NCBI GenBank assembly: GCA_019022495.1
Contig: JAFEKR010000004.1
Span: forward strand, 2,294,001-2,358,000
DNA length: 64,000 bases
Source: Epichloe hybrida
Taxonomy: Eukaryota > Ascomycota > Sordariomycetes > Hypocreales > Clavicipitaceae
Reading direction: 5' to 3'
The position numbers were made by a program, and so were the translations under genes. Positions 37,300-49,772 of this stretch are shown here, one piece after another. The notes below the pieces were generated by a model, which ran no database searches, was not told the origin of the DNA, and saw only the letters and a program-made list of their open reading frames with translations. Position 1 is the stretch's first letter. Every line of letters starts with the position of its first letter.

Positions 37300-40200
37300 T
37301 AAAGAAACTCTAAATATAGTATTATTATTAGAGAAGGATTAGATTAAGTGGTTTGCTTAGGTTAAGAACTACGTGGAATTATATAGTGTTTAGGAGTATA
37401 TTAACCTTAATAAGGTTAAATTGCTTAAAGAACCTATAATGCCTACGTACTCCTAGAGGGGTCTAAGACTAGAGATTACGCTAGATAACCCTAATGCTCT
37501 TAAAGATTAGAAGATTACTTATAAAGATATAAAGGACTAATTTAACTTTAAATATAAAGAGCTTTAATTTAACCTTATAAAGTATATAAACTTATTAAAG
37601 TAAATACTAAAGATTAGGGAATATATTTATAAGACCTTTTTAAAGAATATATAAGACTCTCTTAACTTTAATACTAAAGTAAAGGAAAAGGAGTTAGTTT
37701 AATATTATACCTATAGGATACTTAAGCTTCTTTATGATTAATATAAGCTAAACGCTAAGAAAATACTTATCCTTACGGAGAATTGCCTTAATAATCACTT
37801 ATAAGCTAAAGGTACTTATAATTAGTATAAGTAAGCTATAATAATAGAGGTATTATAAAGGAATTATCTAGATCTTAAGACTTAATAGACTAAGGAGATA
37901 ATACTATATAAGTTTATTATCTCTCTTTAAAGTAAATTTAAGGTATTCTAGAAGAAATAGAATAACTTACTTAATAAAGGAGAGAACTATAGCTTCCTTA
38001 AAGTAGTTAGTAAGTTTAAAAGAGATTATAAAGCTCCTTAGAGCTTAATAATAATAAAATTAGCTAATAACGCTATTATCACTAAAAGATTAAATAGTTA
38101 AAGCAAATTAGAACAAAAGAAGTGCCCTAGATACTTTAGTTATAATGTTTGTAATGTATTAAAGTAGTGGGAATCCTATAATTTATTTAAGGCTCTTTAT
38201 AAGCTAGAGGCTACTTCTAAGGACTAGGAAGTTAGGAAGAACTCTAAAGATAATATTAAGAGATATCTAAAGGAGAACCTATAAGAGAGATTAAAAGCTA
38301 TAAGTTAGAAGCTAGAGAAAAGGGAAAAAAGTAGTAATATTATTATCCCCTTATAAAACCTAATAAATAACTTACTTATAGTAACTCTAGGAGAGAAGAC
38401 TATAAATATATTATTATTTATATACTTATAAAGCTCTTAACCTTTAAGGGAAGTTATATATTTAACTTTAAATGCTATAGATAGCTCTAGAGGGAATTAG
38501 AATATAGTTATCTATAATTCTAGAGCTAATGTTTATATTTTTAATAATATTTATTAGTTTAAATAGTCTAAGTTTAATAGAACTATTATAATAGAGGTTA
38601 AAGCTAGAGGTATAATCTATATATCCTTAGGATAAGGACTAGTCTATATATCCGTTATAGATCTAGTATTATAAAGGCTAAGAAGGATTATAGTGTAGAG
38701 TGCTTTGCTAATTCTAGAATTCCACGTGAACCTAGTATTAGCAATGATTCTAATAAAGGCAGGGATCTATTAGAACTAGAAGAAGAGCTTTCTATTCTAA
38801 GGAAAGTATCCTATTACTAAGCTTTATAATATTAATAAGCTTTATATATTATCTATACTCTTAGATAACCTAAAAGAAGCCTATACTATAACTAGTAAAG
38901 CACTAAGGCTACCTATAAAAGGAGATGTAAAGCTTTAGCATTAATAATATAGTTATCTAAGTAAGAAGGCCTTTATAAAGATTTTAAACGCTACTCTTAG
39001 CGTTAAATTAATAGGACCTAAGCTTATAGAGTATAAGATCTATGCTATAGGCAAAGCTAAGCGCTAGAGATTATAGGTTACACTAGAAGGGCTTCCTTAG
39101 GGACTTAGATATAGCCTTTTAGTTAATCTAGACTATTATAACTTTCCTTATTAGAATAGTAATAGGTATTAGTATGTTTTTACATGCCTTATAACCTTAA
39201 TGTGTTTCTTTTATTTATTTAAGACTAAAGATAAAATTCATAATAGCTTCTATATAATAATAGCATTCCTATGCATATAATTTAGGGTTTAACTCTGATT
39301 TCTATATAGCAATATTAAAAAGGCTTTATTTACAGAGAATATAAGAGATAAGATAGCCTTTACTAGCATTATAGTCTATAATTTAGCTCCCTTAATACCT
39401 AGTTAAAATAAAAAGGTAAAGAGATCTAGGGGGGTAGTTAAGTAAAAGGCTTGTATATTAAGCCTTAAGGCTTACCTTCCTTTAGAACTTAATAATAAGG
39501 TCTTTAATATAGTAGTCTATTTGCTAAATAAAATACCTTTTAAGCATTATAGGAATTAGGTTATACCCTATAAACTCTAGTGAAATTAGGCATAGAAAAT
39601 AGTCCTAGCCTATTTATAGATATTAGAGGTTTAAAAGCCCTTAATTACACACCTATAAGCTTATGAATATAAGGCATTTCTAATAATAATAAAGGCTCTA
39701 AAGCACGTTAAATTACATAATATAATACTATAGCTAGAGTAAAAAGCTTATATTAGATACCTTATAAGGTATAGAGGTAAGTTATAATATATTATATAGG
39801 TGCCTTTGCTTTATAATTATAAGGTTATTATATTAGCATGTGTTTAGTTTAATAAGAACTCCTTCTTTAAGCTAGAAGAAAAGCTAGAATTAGCTTAATA
39901 GGAGAAGATATTAATAATTAAGTTACTTAAAGAACTTAAAGCTAAAGACCTTAATAAGGAGATTAGTTAAGATCTTATTAAAATAGAGCTTAAAGAAAAT
40001 AATCCTACCTCTTTACTATTAGCTATAGGCTAGGAAAATAAGCAGTTTAAAGTAAAAACACCTCCTTATATAATAGGGGATAAAGAGGACCTTTCTAGTG
40101 CACTTTTAACCCCTCCTAACTTCTCTTAAATAGCGCTAGTTATTATAGAGAACTTAGAGCTTTAGGTATAAGGTAATAATACGCTATTTTATAAGATTAA

Positions 40201-42050
40201 TAAATTTATAAGTAAGGTAATAGCTAAATATATAGTAACTACTATAGAGACTAGCGAATTTACTATAAAAGGTAGTAAGGCTATAGAGAATTATAGTCCC
40301 TATAATAATAGTATTAATATAAATAATATTATTACTAGGAAATATTAAAGAAAGGAAATAAGGAAAGCTAGGTAAGTATAGTTTTCTTTTACTTTCTTAA
40401 TAGTATTCTAAGGAACTTAATATAGTTTATATATTAAAGATATGCCTCTAGAACCTACGCATTACTATTAGGTAATGGCTTTATTATATTATAACTACTA
40501 GAAGGAAGTGATTATAAAGGAGCTTTTAAAACTTTAATCCTTAAACTACTAGGAGGATATACTAGATAAATTATTTAATCTTAAGGAAATTATAAACCTT
40601 AGATAGGTTTTTAAGTATAAAACTAATAAAAAAGGTATTATTATAGAGTTTAAGGCTTAAATAGTAGTCTAAGGTAACTAATAACTAAAGGATAACCTTA
40701 ATAACTACATTACTACGCTTACTTTATAATCTTTACATATACTACTTGCTATTTACTACGCTAATAATCTTAATACGTGTTAATATAACGTTTAGAATGC
40801 CTTCCTATATGTAAAACTTAAAGAACCTATCTTTTATAAGCCACTAGAGGGTATAAATGTATAAGGTTATCTCTAGAAAATAACTAGAGTATTATATAGG
40901 CTATAGGAAGCTCCTTAATAATGGTTTCTATACCTAATCTAATTCCTATTAAATCTAGGCTTTATCTAAGGAAAGGAAGACCTATATATCTTTACAAAAG
41001 GTAGATTTATCTTGTTTTTCTATGTAAATAATATTATAGTGCTATTTCTAAACGGATTTAAAGCAGAATTTAAAGAGCTATATAAGTAGTTAATAAACAG
41101 TCTAGATATTAAAGACTAAGGTAATTTAAAGTAATTCCTAGGCATTAAAATCATTAGGAATTATAATACTAAAGAGATATAGTTATTATAGGAATCATAT
41201 ATTTAAAAGATAGCTTAGAAGTTTATTCCTAATATTATTAATAATAATTTAAAGAGCTTAATTATAACACCTCTAATAATAACTACAATAGTCCTAAATA
41301 ACAGTTAGGTCACTAATAAAGAGATTTATTACTATAGAGTAGTTATTAGCTCTTTAGTTTATCTTTGCATTATTAGAAGACCTAATATAGCCTTTATAGC
41401 TTTAAAGCTAGCCTCCTTTATAATAAACCCTTTAATAAAGCATATTAAGCTTATAAAGGCTACTCTAATATACGCTTAGAACACAAGGAAGTTATGTATT
41501 TAATACTTAGGAGCGAATAGCTTTAATACGCTTTTCTCTAGCACTAATGCCTCTCTTAGTAATAACCCTAATACTTAGAAATTAATATAAGGCTATGTCT
41601 TTATTATATATAGAGCTATAATTAATTAGAAGTCTAGGAGGTAATATTATATAATAACCTTAAGTATAAAAGCAAAGCTTTTTGCATTAAATTATAGAGT
41701 AAAAGAGTGTATATCTCTAGGTAAACTGCTTTATAATATTAGCATATAGGTCCCTCCTCTATTAATTATCTAGTGTAATAATAAGTAAATAATTTGCATT
41801 ATAGAATATAAGGAAAGAAGGCTTTAAACTAGTCTAAAGCATCTTAATATAAATTAAATGTGAATTTAAGAGTAATATGCCCTAGGTAATATTAAGGTAA
41901 ATAAGTTAAAGACCTCTAAGATACTTACTAATAGCTTTATAAAGCCTTTATTAGGGCAGATATATAAGGAATTCTATTACTAGATTAGCTTATAGGAAAT
42001 TCCCGCTTAATTATAATACTAGAAAATTATTATAATCTTTTCTTACGCTT
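37300..42050 (+). pseudogene. CopC gag-pol (RIP-disrupted)
   Basis: Plus-strand Copia polyprotein riddled with TAA/TAG. Gag lies at about 37300-38150. A gag-pre-integrase/protease region lies near 38500-38600 with a readable SRANVYIF (expected DSGA). Integrase is at about 38900-39700. RT is at about 40560-41300: WVFKYK-type start, NAFLYVKLKEPIFYKP, VLYRL-EAP, and FYVNN at 41018-41032 where both Asp codons of YVDD have become AAT. RNase H follows at about 41450-42040, including a codon run like the SKA-LF and CNN boxes. The loss of both catalytic Asp codons fits G-to-A RIP on this strand. Confidence 0.85.
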
Positions 42051-42080
42051 ATAATCTTTAGCTTTAATAGATATCTTAGC

Positions 42081-42091
42081 TAAGGGGGGTG
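42081..42091 (+). promoter_or_regulatory. CopC polypurine tract
   Basis: TAAGGGGGGTG immediately upstream of the 3' LTR start TGTTAAGG. Confidence 0.75.
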
Positions 42092-42323
42092 TGTTAAGGA
42101 GAGCTCCCTTAAAGCATAAGTTATATAAGGGTAGCGCGTATTAATAGGGATAAAACGCAAGGTTAGACATTAGTGAATATAATGTATTAGAAGTACCTCC
42201 GTAGACTAGTTATTACTATAGCGCACTGTGTACCTTTTAGGTACAAAAGTCAGGTGCTGTCTGCACCTCTGATTGACTGAAATTGAACGCTTTTTATTAT
42301 CCATTTACACCCCTACCTTAATA
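42092..42323 (+). repeat. CopC 3' LTR
   Basis: 232 bp, same length as the 5' LTR; C/G retention differs between the two along their length. Confidence 0.9.
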
Positions 42324-42703
42324 GGACTCTTATAGTTCTTATAAGAGCTCTAGCATAACTGTACCTTAAGTCTAGGACATTATTAGTGATTATCTAGTCT
42401 CTTAAATAGAGCTTAAAGCAATAACTAATGCTTAAATCCCTACTAAACGTATATAACTATTTAAATTTAATATTATATTAGTTTAGTGTGTTTTAGTCTT
42501 TAGAAAGCAGATTAAGTGCTTAGTGTCTAACTTAGTAATAAATTACTTATAATAGAAACCATAGACAGGTATATTTACACTCCTAGTTCCCTTTCTATTT
42601 TATTGCTAGAACTATAATTACTTTAAAATTATATAGGTAGTCTAGTAGCTATATATTTTGCCCCTATCCTATAGTAAAATTAGTAAACCTTATTACTTAC
42701 CCC
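42324..42703. other. continuation of the CopC host sequence
   Basis: Joins to 34463 once CopC and one GGACT are removed, and then to 44775 once hM D and one CTTACCCC are removed. Plus-strand frames are readable only through many TAA/TAG, so it was probably coding for a transposon protein. No family is recognised. Confidence 0.4.
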
Positions 42704-43379
42704 CAGAGCATGTAATGTAATGTAATGTTAGGGTAAAATATAAGTGGGGTATATTAATATCTTGTAATATTCTTTACATTTTTCTCTATTAACTTAATAT
42801 TACTGTCTTTTATTATTATAATTTAGTTATTTAGTTATAATTTTTTAATGTTTAAGCTTATTTAGACTAATAAGCTATTTATAGGTATATAGTAGCTAAA
42901 TATAGTATATTCTAATGATAAACTATACTATTATTTTTTCTTTAAATTATAAAGCTTTTTTTAGTTAAGGAACTTTTTTTTTAGATTTACTATCCTTTTT
43001 AATATACTTTCTTTACTTAAAATATAATAATTACCCTAAAGAAATTTCTTTTTATTATATATAAATAAGATTAAAACTCTAATAATAACATATTTATATA
43101 TATGTATTTCTTATCATAAAAAAGAAATTTTAATATATATAATAAAGAAATTCCTAGCTATATAGCTATTTAAGTATAATTATAGGTAATTATATTAACT
43201 TTGAAGGTTTTTTATGCTAAAGAAAAAGTAAAAAACCTTAGAAAAGCTAATAAAAAAGGACTTAACTATTTTATAATAAATATTTATAATATTTATAATA
43301 TACTTTTATTAATATTAAAGGTATTTAAAAATAAGCTTTAAAAGTAAGTTTAATAATATTTACTATCTTTAGTTTTCTT

Positions 43380-44460
43380 TCTTAGTTATATAGTTTCTTC
43401 TAAAAGTAAGTCTAAAAGTAAGTCTTATTAATTATACTTTATATATAGTTATAGTTTCTTTACTTTACTATATAATCTAATCCTAGAAAAGAGATATTAT
43501 AAAAGTGGGTCTAAAAGTGGGTCTTATTAATTACCATATGTAATTGTAGTTTCTTCACTATTCTATATAATCTAATCCTAGAAAAGAGATGTTATAAAAG
43601 TGGGTCTAAAAGTGGGTCTTATTAATTACCTCTTATATGTAATTGTAGTTTCTTCACTTTTCTATATAATCTAATCCTAGAAAAGCGATATTATAAAAGT
43701 GGGTCTAAAAGTGGGTCTTATTAATTACACCTTATATATAATTGTAGTTTCTTCACTTTGCTATATAATCTAATCCTAGAAAAGAGATATTATAAAACTA
43801 GGTCTAAAAGTAGGTTATATTAATCTTCCCTTATTGTGATGATCTAGGCTTTGCCTAGACCTAGCAATATAGGTGTCAATTGCACAAGTTACATGGACTT
43901 GTGCAATGCGTATTCTTTTGCTATAGCGCAATGGAATTGGGGTCAAACCCACATGGTGGCGCAGGCACCCGCGATTAGCCCTATGGGCTAGACTATGATA
44001 TTTGCACAAGTCACCTAAGGTTATAGGTTCGAACTGGCTGCGTGCGCAAGCACTATAGGGCAGCCATAACAGGGTTCTTCCTAGGCTTACAGGGACAATA
44101 GAAGAGAGGGTCCCTGGGGGATGCGCGGTATTGCTAGCTTACAAGGGGTCAATGGGAAGAAGATCACCTAGGGAAAGGGCCTATGTGATGATCTAGGCTT
44201 TGCCTAGACCTAGCAATATAGGTGTTAATTGCACAAGTTACAGGGACTTGTGCAATGCGTATTCTTTTGCTATGGCGCAATGGAATTGGGGTCAAACCCA
44301 CATGGTGGCGCAGGCACCCGCGATTAGCCCTATGGGCTAGACCATGACACTTATATGTAATTGTAGTTTCTTTACTTTACTATATATTCTAATCCTAGAA
44401 AGGAGATATTTCTTAAAGTAAGTCTAAAAGTAATTATATTAATTATATTATAGCTATTAC
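43380..44460 (+). repeat. about 95-bp tandem array in hM D, split by the TRIM
   Basis: Units contain AAAGTGGGTCTTATTAATTA, TTGTAGTTTCTTCACTTT and AATCTAATCCTAGAAAAGAG. Four to five units precede 43834 and one more follows 44350. Similar but diverged units (TAAAAGTAAGTCTAT) are at 55440-55790. Confidence 0.85.
43835..44349 (+). mobile_element. TRIM-like miniature LTR element (515 bp)
   Basis: Two 166-bp direct repeats, 43835-44000 and 44184-44349, both TGTGATGATC to ATGA(C/T)A, flank a 183-bp interior. The target duplicate CTTAT occurs at 43830-43834 and 44350-44354. The repeats differ at only about five positions, all transitions or single changes, and keep normal GC, so this is a recent insertion. 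The interior has a GGGAAAGGG purine run before the second repeat. The expected TGG primer site after the first repeat is not visible. LTRs contain strong palindromes (TTGCACAAGT/ACTTGTGCAA; CTAGGC/GCCTAG). Non-coding; the open frame crossing it is incidental. Confidence 0.92.
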
Positions 44461-44782
44461 ACTTAGTTATAGGGTTTTTTCTTTAAAATAAACCTAAGAG
44501 ATAAGTTTTATTAGTTTTATTAGTTTTATTAATTATAATTTAGGTAAGAATAGTAATAAGACCTTAGTTTATATTTTTATAAACTTAATATAAACTTTTT
44601 AATAGTTAAATTATATTTTTTACTATCTATATCTAATTATATAACCTTAATATTAAAAAATCAAAAATAATTACAAATAATTACAAATAATTACATGTAA
44701 TGTAATGTAATTATTAAGGGTAAGGTGTAATGTAATGTAATGTGTAATGTAATGTAATGTAATGCAATGCTCTGCTTACCCC

Positions 44783-44981
44783 TTCTCTATGCTATTAAAG
44801 TAATAAAGCTACCCTTGCTTTTAATTAAATAGAAAGCATATTTAGTGGTTTATAAAGAACGCAAATCCTATAATAAGGTATTAATAGCTTATATCTAAGT
44901 GAAAGTTAATAGGGTTATACTTTAAACTATACTTAATATTAATAGGCTAGTAGTTAGAATAAAGTCTCCTAGGTTATAATA
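44783..44981. other. short AT-rich spacer between hM D and hM H
   Basis: Continuation of the host sequence after copy D. It ends where the hM decamer region of copy H starts in mid-sequence (CCTAGGTTATAATAG). Confidence 0.4.
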
Positions 44982-44982
44982 G

Positions 44983-45815
44983 TATATTATAGCTTAAGAT
45001 AGCTTATACTAGCTTATACTAGCTTAAGATAGCTTATACTAGCTTATACTAGCTTATACTAGCTTACACTAGCTTAAGATAGCTTATACTAGCTTATACT
45101 AGCTTATACTAGCTTATACTAGCTTATACTAGCTTATACTAGCTTAAGATAGCTTATACTAGCTTATACTAGCTTATACTAGCTTACACTAGCTAATACT
45201 AGCGTATACTAGCTTATACTAGCTTACACTAGCTTAAGATAGCGTATACTAGCTTATACTAGCTTATACTAGCTTAATATAGCTTATAATAGCTTATAAT
45301 AGCTTTAACATAGCTTATATTAGCTTATAATAACTTTATAATAACTCAGAAAAGCTTAAGATAGCTTAACATAGTTTATATTAGCTTATAATAACTTCTA
45401 CTAGCTTATACTAGCTTAGAATAGCTTGTAATAGCTTATATTAGCTTCTAATAGCTTATATTAGCTTCTAATAGCTTCTACTAGCTTAGAATAGCTTAGA
45501 ATAGCTTAGAATAGCTTATAATAGCTTAGAATAGCTCAGAATAGCTTCTAATAGCTTCTACTAACTTAGAATAGCTTAGGTTAGCTTAGAATAGCTTAAA
45601 ATAGCTTATATTAGGTTCTAATAGCTTCTACTAGCTTAGAATAGCTTAGATTAGCTTATGTTAGCTTATATTAGCTTATAATAGCATATATTAGGTTATA
45701 ATAGTATATTATAGCTTACAATAGCTTATAATAGCTTATACTAGCTTATACTAGCTTAGAATAGCTTAGAATAGCTTAGAGTAAGTTAGAATAGCTTAGA
45801 ATAGCTTAAAATACT
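44983..45815 (-). repeat. largest decamer array, about 80 units, in hM H
   Basis: On the plus strand AGCTTATACT, AGCTTAAGAT and AGCTTAGAAT units, that is TAAGCTxxxx inverted. The left half is dominated by the ATACT variant and the right half by GAAT/TAAT variants, which shows block-wise amplification. Confidence 0.96.
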
Positions 45816-46017
45816 AATATTACTTAGAATATTATTAGTGTTAAAGTTTAATAAAATATATATAACTAATAAATAAATAAAATATAAATACTAGTAATTA
45901 TAAGTAAATTACTATAGTAAAAGCTATAGTTTTTAATAACTTAGTATTTTAAGGTTTTTAAAAATATTAATATCATAAAAATGTTTTCTTTTTTATGTTT
46001 TTTAAAATAATAATAAA

Positions 46018-46322
46018 AGTGAGATAATAGTAATAATAGTAATAATAGTAATAATAGTAATAATAGTAATAATAGTAATAATAGTAATAATAGTAATAAT
46101 AGTAATAATAGTAATAACAGTAATAATAGTAATAATAGTAATAATAGTAATAATAGTAATAATAGTAATAATAGTAATAATAGTAATAATAGTAATAATA
46201 GTAATAATAGTAATAATAGTAATAATAGTAATTAAGGTTATTAAGGTTATTAAGGTTATTAAGGTTATTAAGGTTATTAAGGTTATTAAGGTTATTAAGG
46301 TTATTAAGGTTATTAAGTTATT
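46018..46322 (-). repeat. two adjacent nonamer arrays in hM H
   Basis: 46018-46232 is (AGTAATAAT)n, about 24 units, the complement of the array at 26706. 46232-46322 is (TTAAGGTTA)n, about 10 units. The second has no long counterpart in other copies. Confidence 0.93.
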
Positions 46323-47341
46323 AAATCTGTTATAATAAGTATATATATATTCTTTACGCTAGATAGCTAATTAAGTAGCTAGTCCTAGTACTCTAACCGC
46401 TTAGTTAAGAGGGAAAACCCTATACTAGGAAGAAAAACCCCCTTGTGTCTATATACCTTATAATAAGTATAGTATATTATATAAAAGTTAGTCTTACTAT
46501 TATTTTTAAAAATAAGTTAAACTTATTTCTATAGCTTATTTAAGCTATATAGGGTAACTAAAATATACTATTAAGAATCTATTAAAATATTATAAATATT
46601 ATAAATATTTTCTATTATATTCTTTCTTTATATATTATTATAATAAGATATATAAAGTTACTATATATAACTTCTTAAAGCTTTAAAATTATAATGCTTA
46701 AAGTAATATTTAATTAGTTTAAATAGTAAATAAATAGTTTAAGCTTTTTTTAAGCTCTTATTTTATTAATAATAATATTTAAGTACTAAGTATATAGTCT
46801 ATTAACTTATAGATATTTATTTAGATTTCTAATTTAATTTAATTATATTAGTTTAGGGTATTTTTTAATTAAATTAATTAAATTAATAAAAGAAATATAA
46901 AATAATTCCTAATAATAGTAAATAAAATAATTAGAAGGTTTTTCTTAAAGTTATATTAGTAAAGCAAAGTAATAAGTAAAATAGTATTATTAAAAAGTTA
47001 TAATATTATATATAACACTAGTTATAGTAAAATGTTTAAAATAATATAATATTATAAATTATATAACTAATTAGATAAAATAGCTAATAATAAAAGGTTT
47101 CTATTAACTAATTCTCTTTTAATCCTAATAATAACCTTAGCTAATAAAAAGTCCCACTTTTTTTTTATACCTAATAATACATTTGTATTGTTTGTAGTTA
47201 GTGTAGTTACTACACTAACTACACTACAAAATAATTTGTATTTAATACAATACAATATAATAAATACAAATTTTTTCAAATACAATACAAATACAAATTT
47301 TACCGAAAAAATACAATAAATACAATACAAACAATACTCTG

Positions 47342-49510
47342 TTTAGGAGTTTTAGCTAGTTAGCTTAACCCTAATTTTAAGCTTAAATATAAGCTTTTAG
47401 GTAAGTTTACTTTTTATATTTAAACTTTCAAAGTTATTAAGCTAATATAATTAGGCTTTAAATATCTCTCTAGCTCACATAGTGGAGCTTATATTTAGAA
47501 ATGCTTTAATAACTTACTTCTTAACTATAATTTAGAAGCTAAGAATATTATAAGGTAAGTTTACTACTTAGTATAATGAATTTTAATATGCTAATGTATT
47601 CTTAAGCTTTACTAGAGATAATAGTTCTAATAATAATACATTTATAACTTCTTATATTAATAAGAATTATAATAATATTATTATTAAACCTCATAATATT
47701 CGATGTATAGCACATGTCCTTAATATTGTTGCTAAGGATATTATTACAAAATTTATAAATTTAATATCCTCCTCCGAGAATTTAGAGGAATTTAAAAATA
47801 GCGAATATTTATATTATTCTATTAAAGAATTTCAAGCTATTGAAAATTAACCTAAGGGAAAACTATTTAAATCCTTTGTTAAAGGTAAGTTAAACCAAAT
47901 TATAATATTATATTTATTAACTAACTAACCTTTTTATAAGGTTTACTAGGAAAGCTTAAAAGAATTGCTATTATTATTAAAAATAATTAAGTAATTCATA
48001 AAAAATAGCTTAAAGCTTTAAAAGAAGCTAAAAGACTTAGTCTTATAGCTAAAAATAATAATATTACAAAAATTCTACTTAGTAAGTTAGTTTTCTATTT
48101 AATTTAATTATAATATTATACTAACTTTTTAACTAGCAAATGAAACAAGATAGAACTTTACTTATTTAATAATTAATACTTCTTTAGAGTTAAAAGAAGC
48201 TATTAATCTATTAAATAAGTATACTAATATTACTGCTTTAAAAGATACTATGCCTTTAACCTAAGAATAGGATAATTTAGCAACTTTAAGTAGTATATTA
48301 GAGGTTTTTTATGAACCTACTATTATATTATAAAGTCAAAAATATAATACATTAGGGTTAGTCCCTATTTTTTATTATTAGAATATATGAATATCTTAAT
48401 AATATAAAAGAAGACTAAATTGCTTATAAAAATAATATAAGTTATATCCTTCTATTACTTAATTAGTGTTTATTATTACTAATATACCTTTAGAAACATT
48501 TATATACTCTATTTAGCTAGGTCTTTATTGATTACTTAAATATTAGTTTACAAAAGTTATAGAATTACTTTCCTAAAGATATAGAAAGTAACTATAATTT
48601 TTATAAACCTTATTTATTTATAATGTTATTAGACCCTAGACTAAATCTAGCTACAATTAAAAAGAGATTAATAGTTAAATAACCAAAGATTAAATTACTT
48701 CTTTTAGATTTACAAAAAGAATATAAAGAGTAAGTATTATATTTTACCTTATAATCTTATAATATCTATATTAAGTTACTAATCTTCTTTTAGAACCTAT
48801 ACATTATTTAAAGAAAAACAGAATTCTATCTCTAAATTTAATGATTTAGAGATAAATAGTCTTTCTAATTCAGAAGGCCTAGAAGGGCCATAACTAACAC
48901 AGAAAGCCAATTTTCAGTAGAAATTAGTGGTTCTAATCCTTTACCTAGAACCTTTAATAATCCTAGGCTAAAACCTAGTATAAAGCTTTATAAAGGATTA
49001 TTTATAAATAAAAGGGATAAGGCTATACAAAAGACTAGAAAAAACGAAATTTCTAGCTATTTAGGGCTTAATTTAATAGATAATAAGGTAAGTTTTTTCT
49101 TTTTATATATCATATTATATATTTCACTTACTAACTATTTATAGGAAGATATATTTAAATAGTAGGAAAGAAATATTACATCTTTCCCTATTTTAAGTAT
49201 ACTAGCTAGGAAATACCTAGCAATTCCTACTACCTCTAGTGCTATAGAAAGCTAGTTTAACTAGGGAGGAAATATTATTACTAAGCGCCAAACAAAACTA
49301 AAACATCATATTATTAAGGAATTATTACTATTAAAGAACTAGCTAAAGGAGGATAATATTGCTAATATTAAGCAATATACTAACCTATTTAACTATCATA
49401 GCTTTAAGTCAAATTCATCTAACTTTAAAGAAGACTTAGGTCCTAAAAATCCCCAAGATTTATTAGATCTAGAGTCCTCTAGTCATTCTAATAGTGATTT
49501 AGACTTATAA
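47342..49510 (+). pseudogene. hAT transposase, C-terminal two thirds, spliced, RIP-damaged
   Basis: hAT-family transposase cuts and pastes DNA between CAGAG-type ends. Readable exons, separated by fungal introns with GTAAGT donors and CTAAC/CTAAT branch sites, are 47342-47400, 47455-47554, 47607-47884, 47941-48081, 48137-48729, 48794-49087 and 49145-49510. Motifs in order: LNPNFKLKYKLLG; SSSHSGAY; TRDNSSNN; NIRCIAHVLNIVAKD (47692-47736), the conserved RNase-H-fold segment; NETR-N-TYL; then the C-terminal dimerisation region with RKYLAIPTTSSAIES and FN-GGNIITKRQTKLK (about 49207-49305). The frame ends DLDL then TAA at 49510. About a dozen in-frame TAA/TAG replace Gln/Trp. The BED zinc finger and first catalytic region are missing because the gene is cut at 47342 by hM copy H. 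Confidence 0.88.
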
Positions 49511-49538
49511 GCTTTTACTTAATTATTTAGATAGAAAT

Positions 49539-49772
49539 TTATTTATTACTATTACTATTACTATTACTATTACTATTACTATTACTATTACTATTACTAT
49601 TACTATTACTATTACTATTACTATTACTATTACTATTACTATTACTATTACTATTACTATTACTATTACTATTACTATTACTATTACTATTACTATTACT
49701 ATTACTATTACTATTACTATTACTATTACTATTACTATTACTATTACTATTACTATTACTATTACTATTACT
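49539..49772 (+). repeat. hexamer microsatellite (ATTACT)n
   Basis: About 38 near-perfect units between the transposase stop codon and the right end of the hAT element. It differs from the 9-bp arrays of the MITEs by lacking the extra ATT. Confidence 0.95.

Larger units (their letters stand above)
34464..42323 (+). mobile_element. CopC Copia retrotransposon with two nested insertions
   Basis: LTRs 34464-34695 and 42092-42323 are both 232 bp (TGTTA-GGAGAGCTCCC to CCTTAATA). Flanks are GGACT at 34459-34463 and GGACT at 42324-42328. The leader is interrupted by a solo LTR (34751-35193) and by hM copy C (35239-37205). Removing both gives a continuous leader. Net length is about 5.4 kb. Confidence 0.94.
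42704..44774 (+). mobile_element. hM-related copy D (second subfamily), complete, 2071 bp
   Basis: CAGAGCATGTAATGTAATG to AATGCAATGCTCTG, flanked by CTTACCCC at 42696-42703 and CTTACCCC at 44775-44782, again an 8-bp duplication. Terminal repeats use a TGTAATG motif rather than TGTAGTG. The interior carries a tandem array of about 95-bp units (about 43380-43830) that is split by a TRIM-like insertion. No transposase frame. Confidence 0.93.
44982..47341 (-). mobile_element. hM copy H, inverted, left-truncated
   Basis: Right edge CAATACTCTG at 47341 is the reverse complement of the CAGAGTATTG terminus. Sequence runs inward collinearly (inverted) with copy Z, including the TTGTATTTATTG subterminal zone. 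On its left it breaks off inside the decamer region, so one terminus is missing. It abuts the hAT transposase remnant directly. Confidence 0.85.

Noticed and set aside
43815..44009. Short minus-strand frame with normal codon usage
   Set aside because: It covers the first terminal repeat of the TRIM-like element, which is non-coding; the normal composition only reflects recent insertion.
43990..44060. tRNA gene suggested by GGTTCGAAC in the TRIM interior
   Set aside because: No acceptor stem, D-arm or anticodon arm can be folded around it.
44983..45815. Regular repeat array as a CRISPR locus
   Set aside because: Units are 10 bp without spacers, in a eukaryotic transposon; no cas genes.
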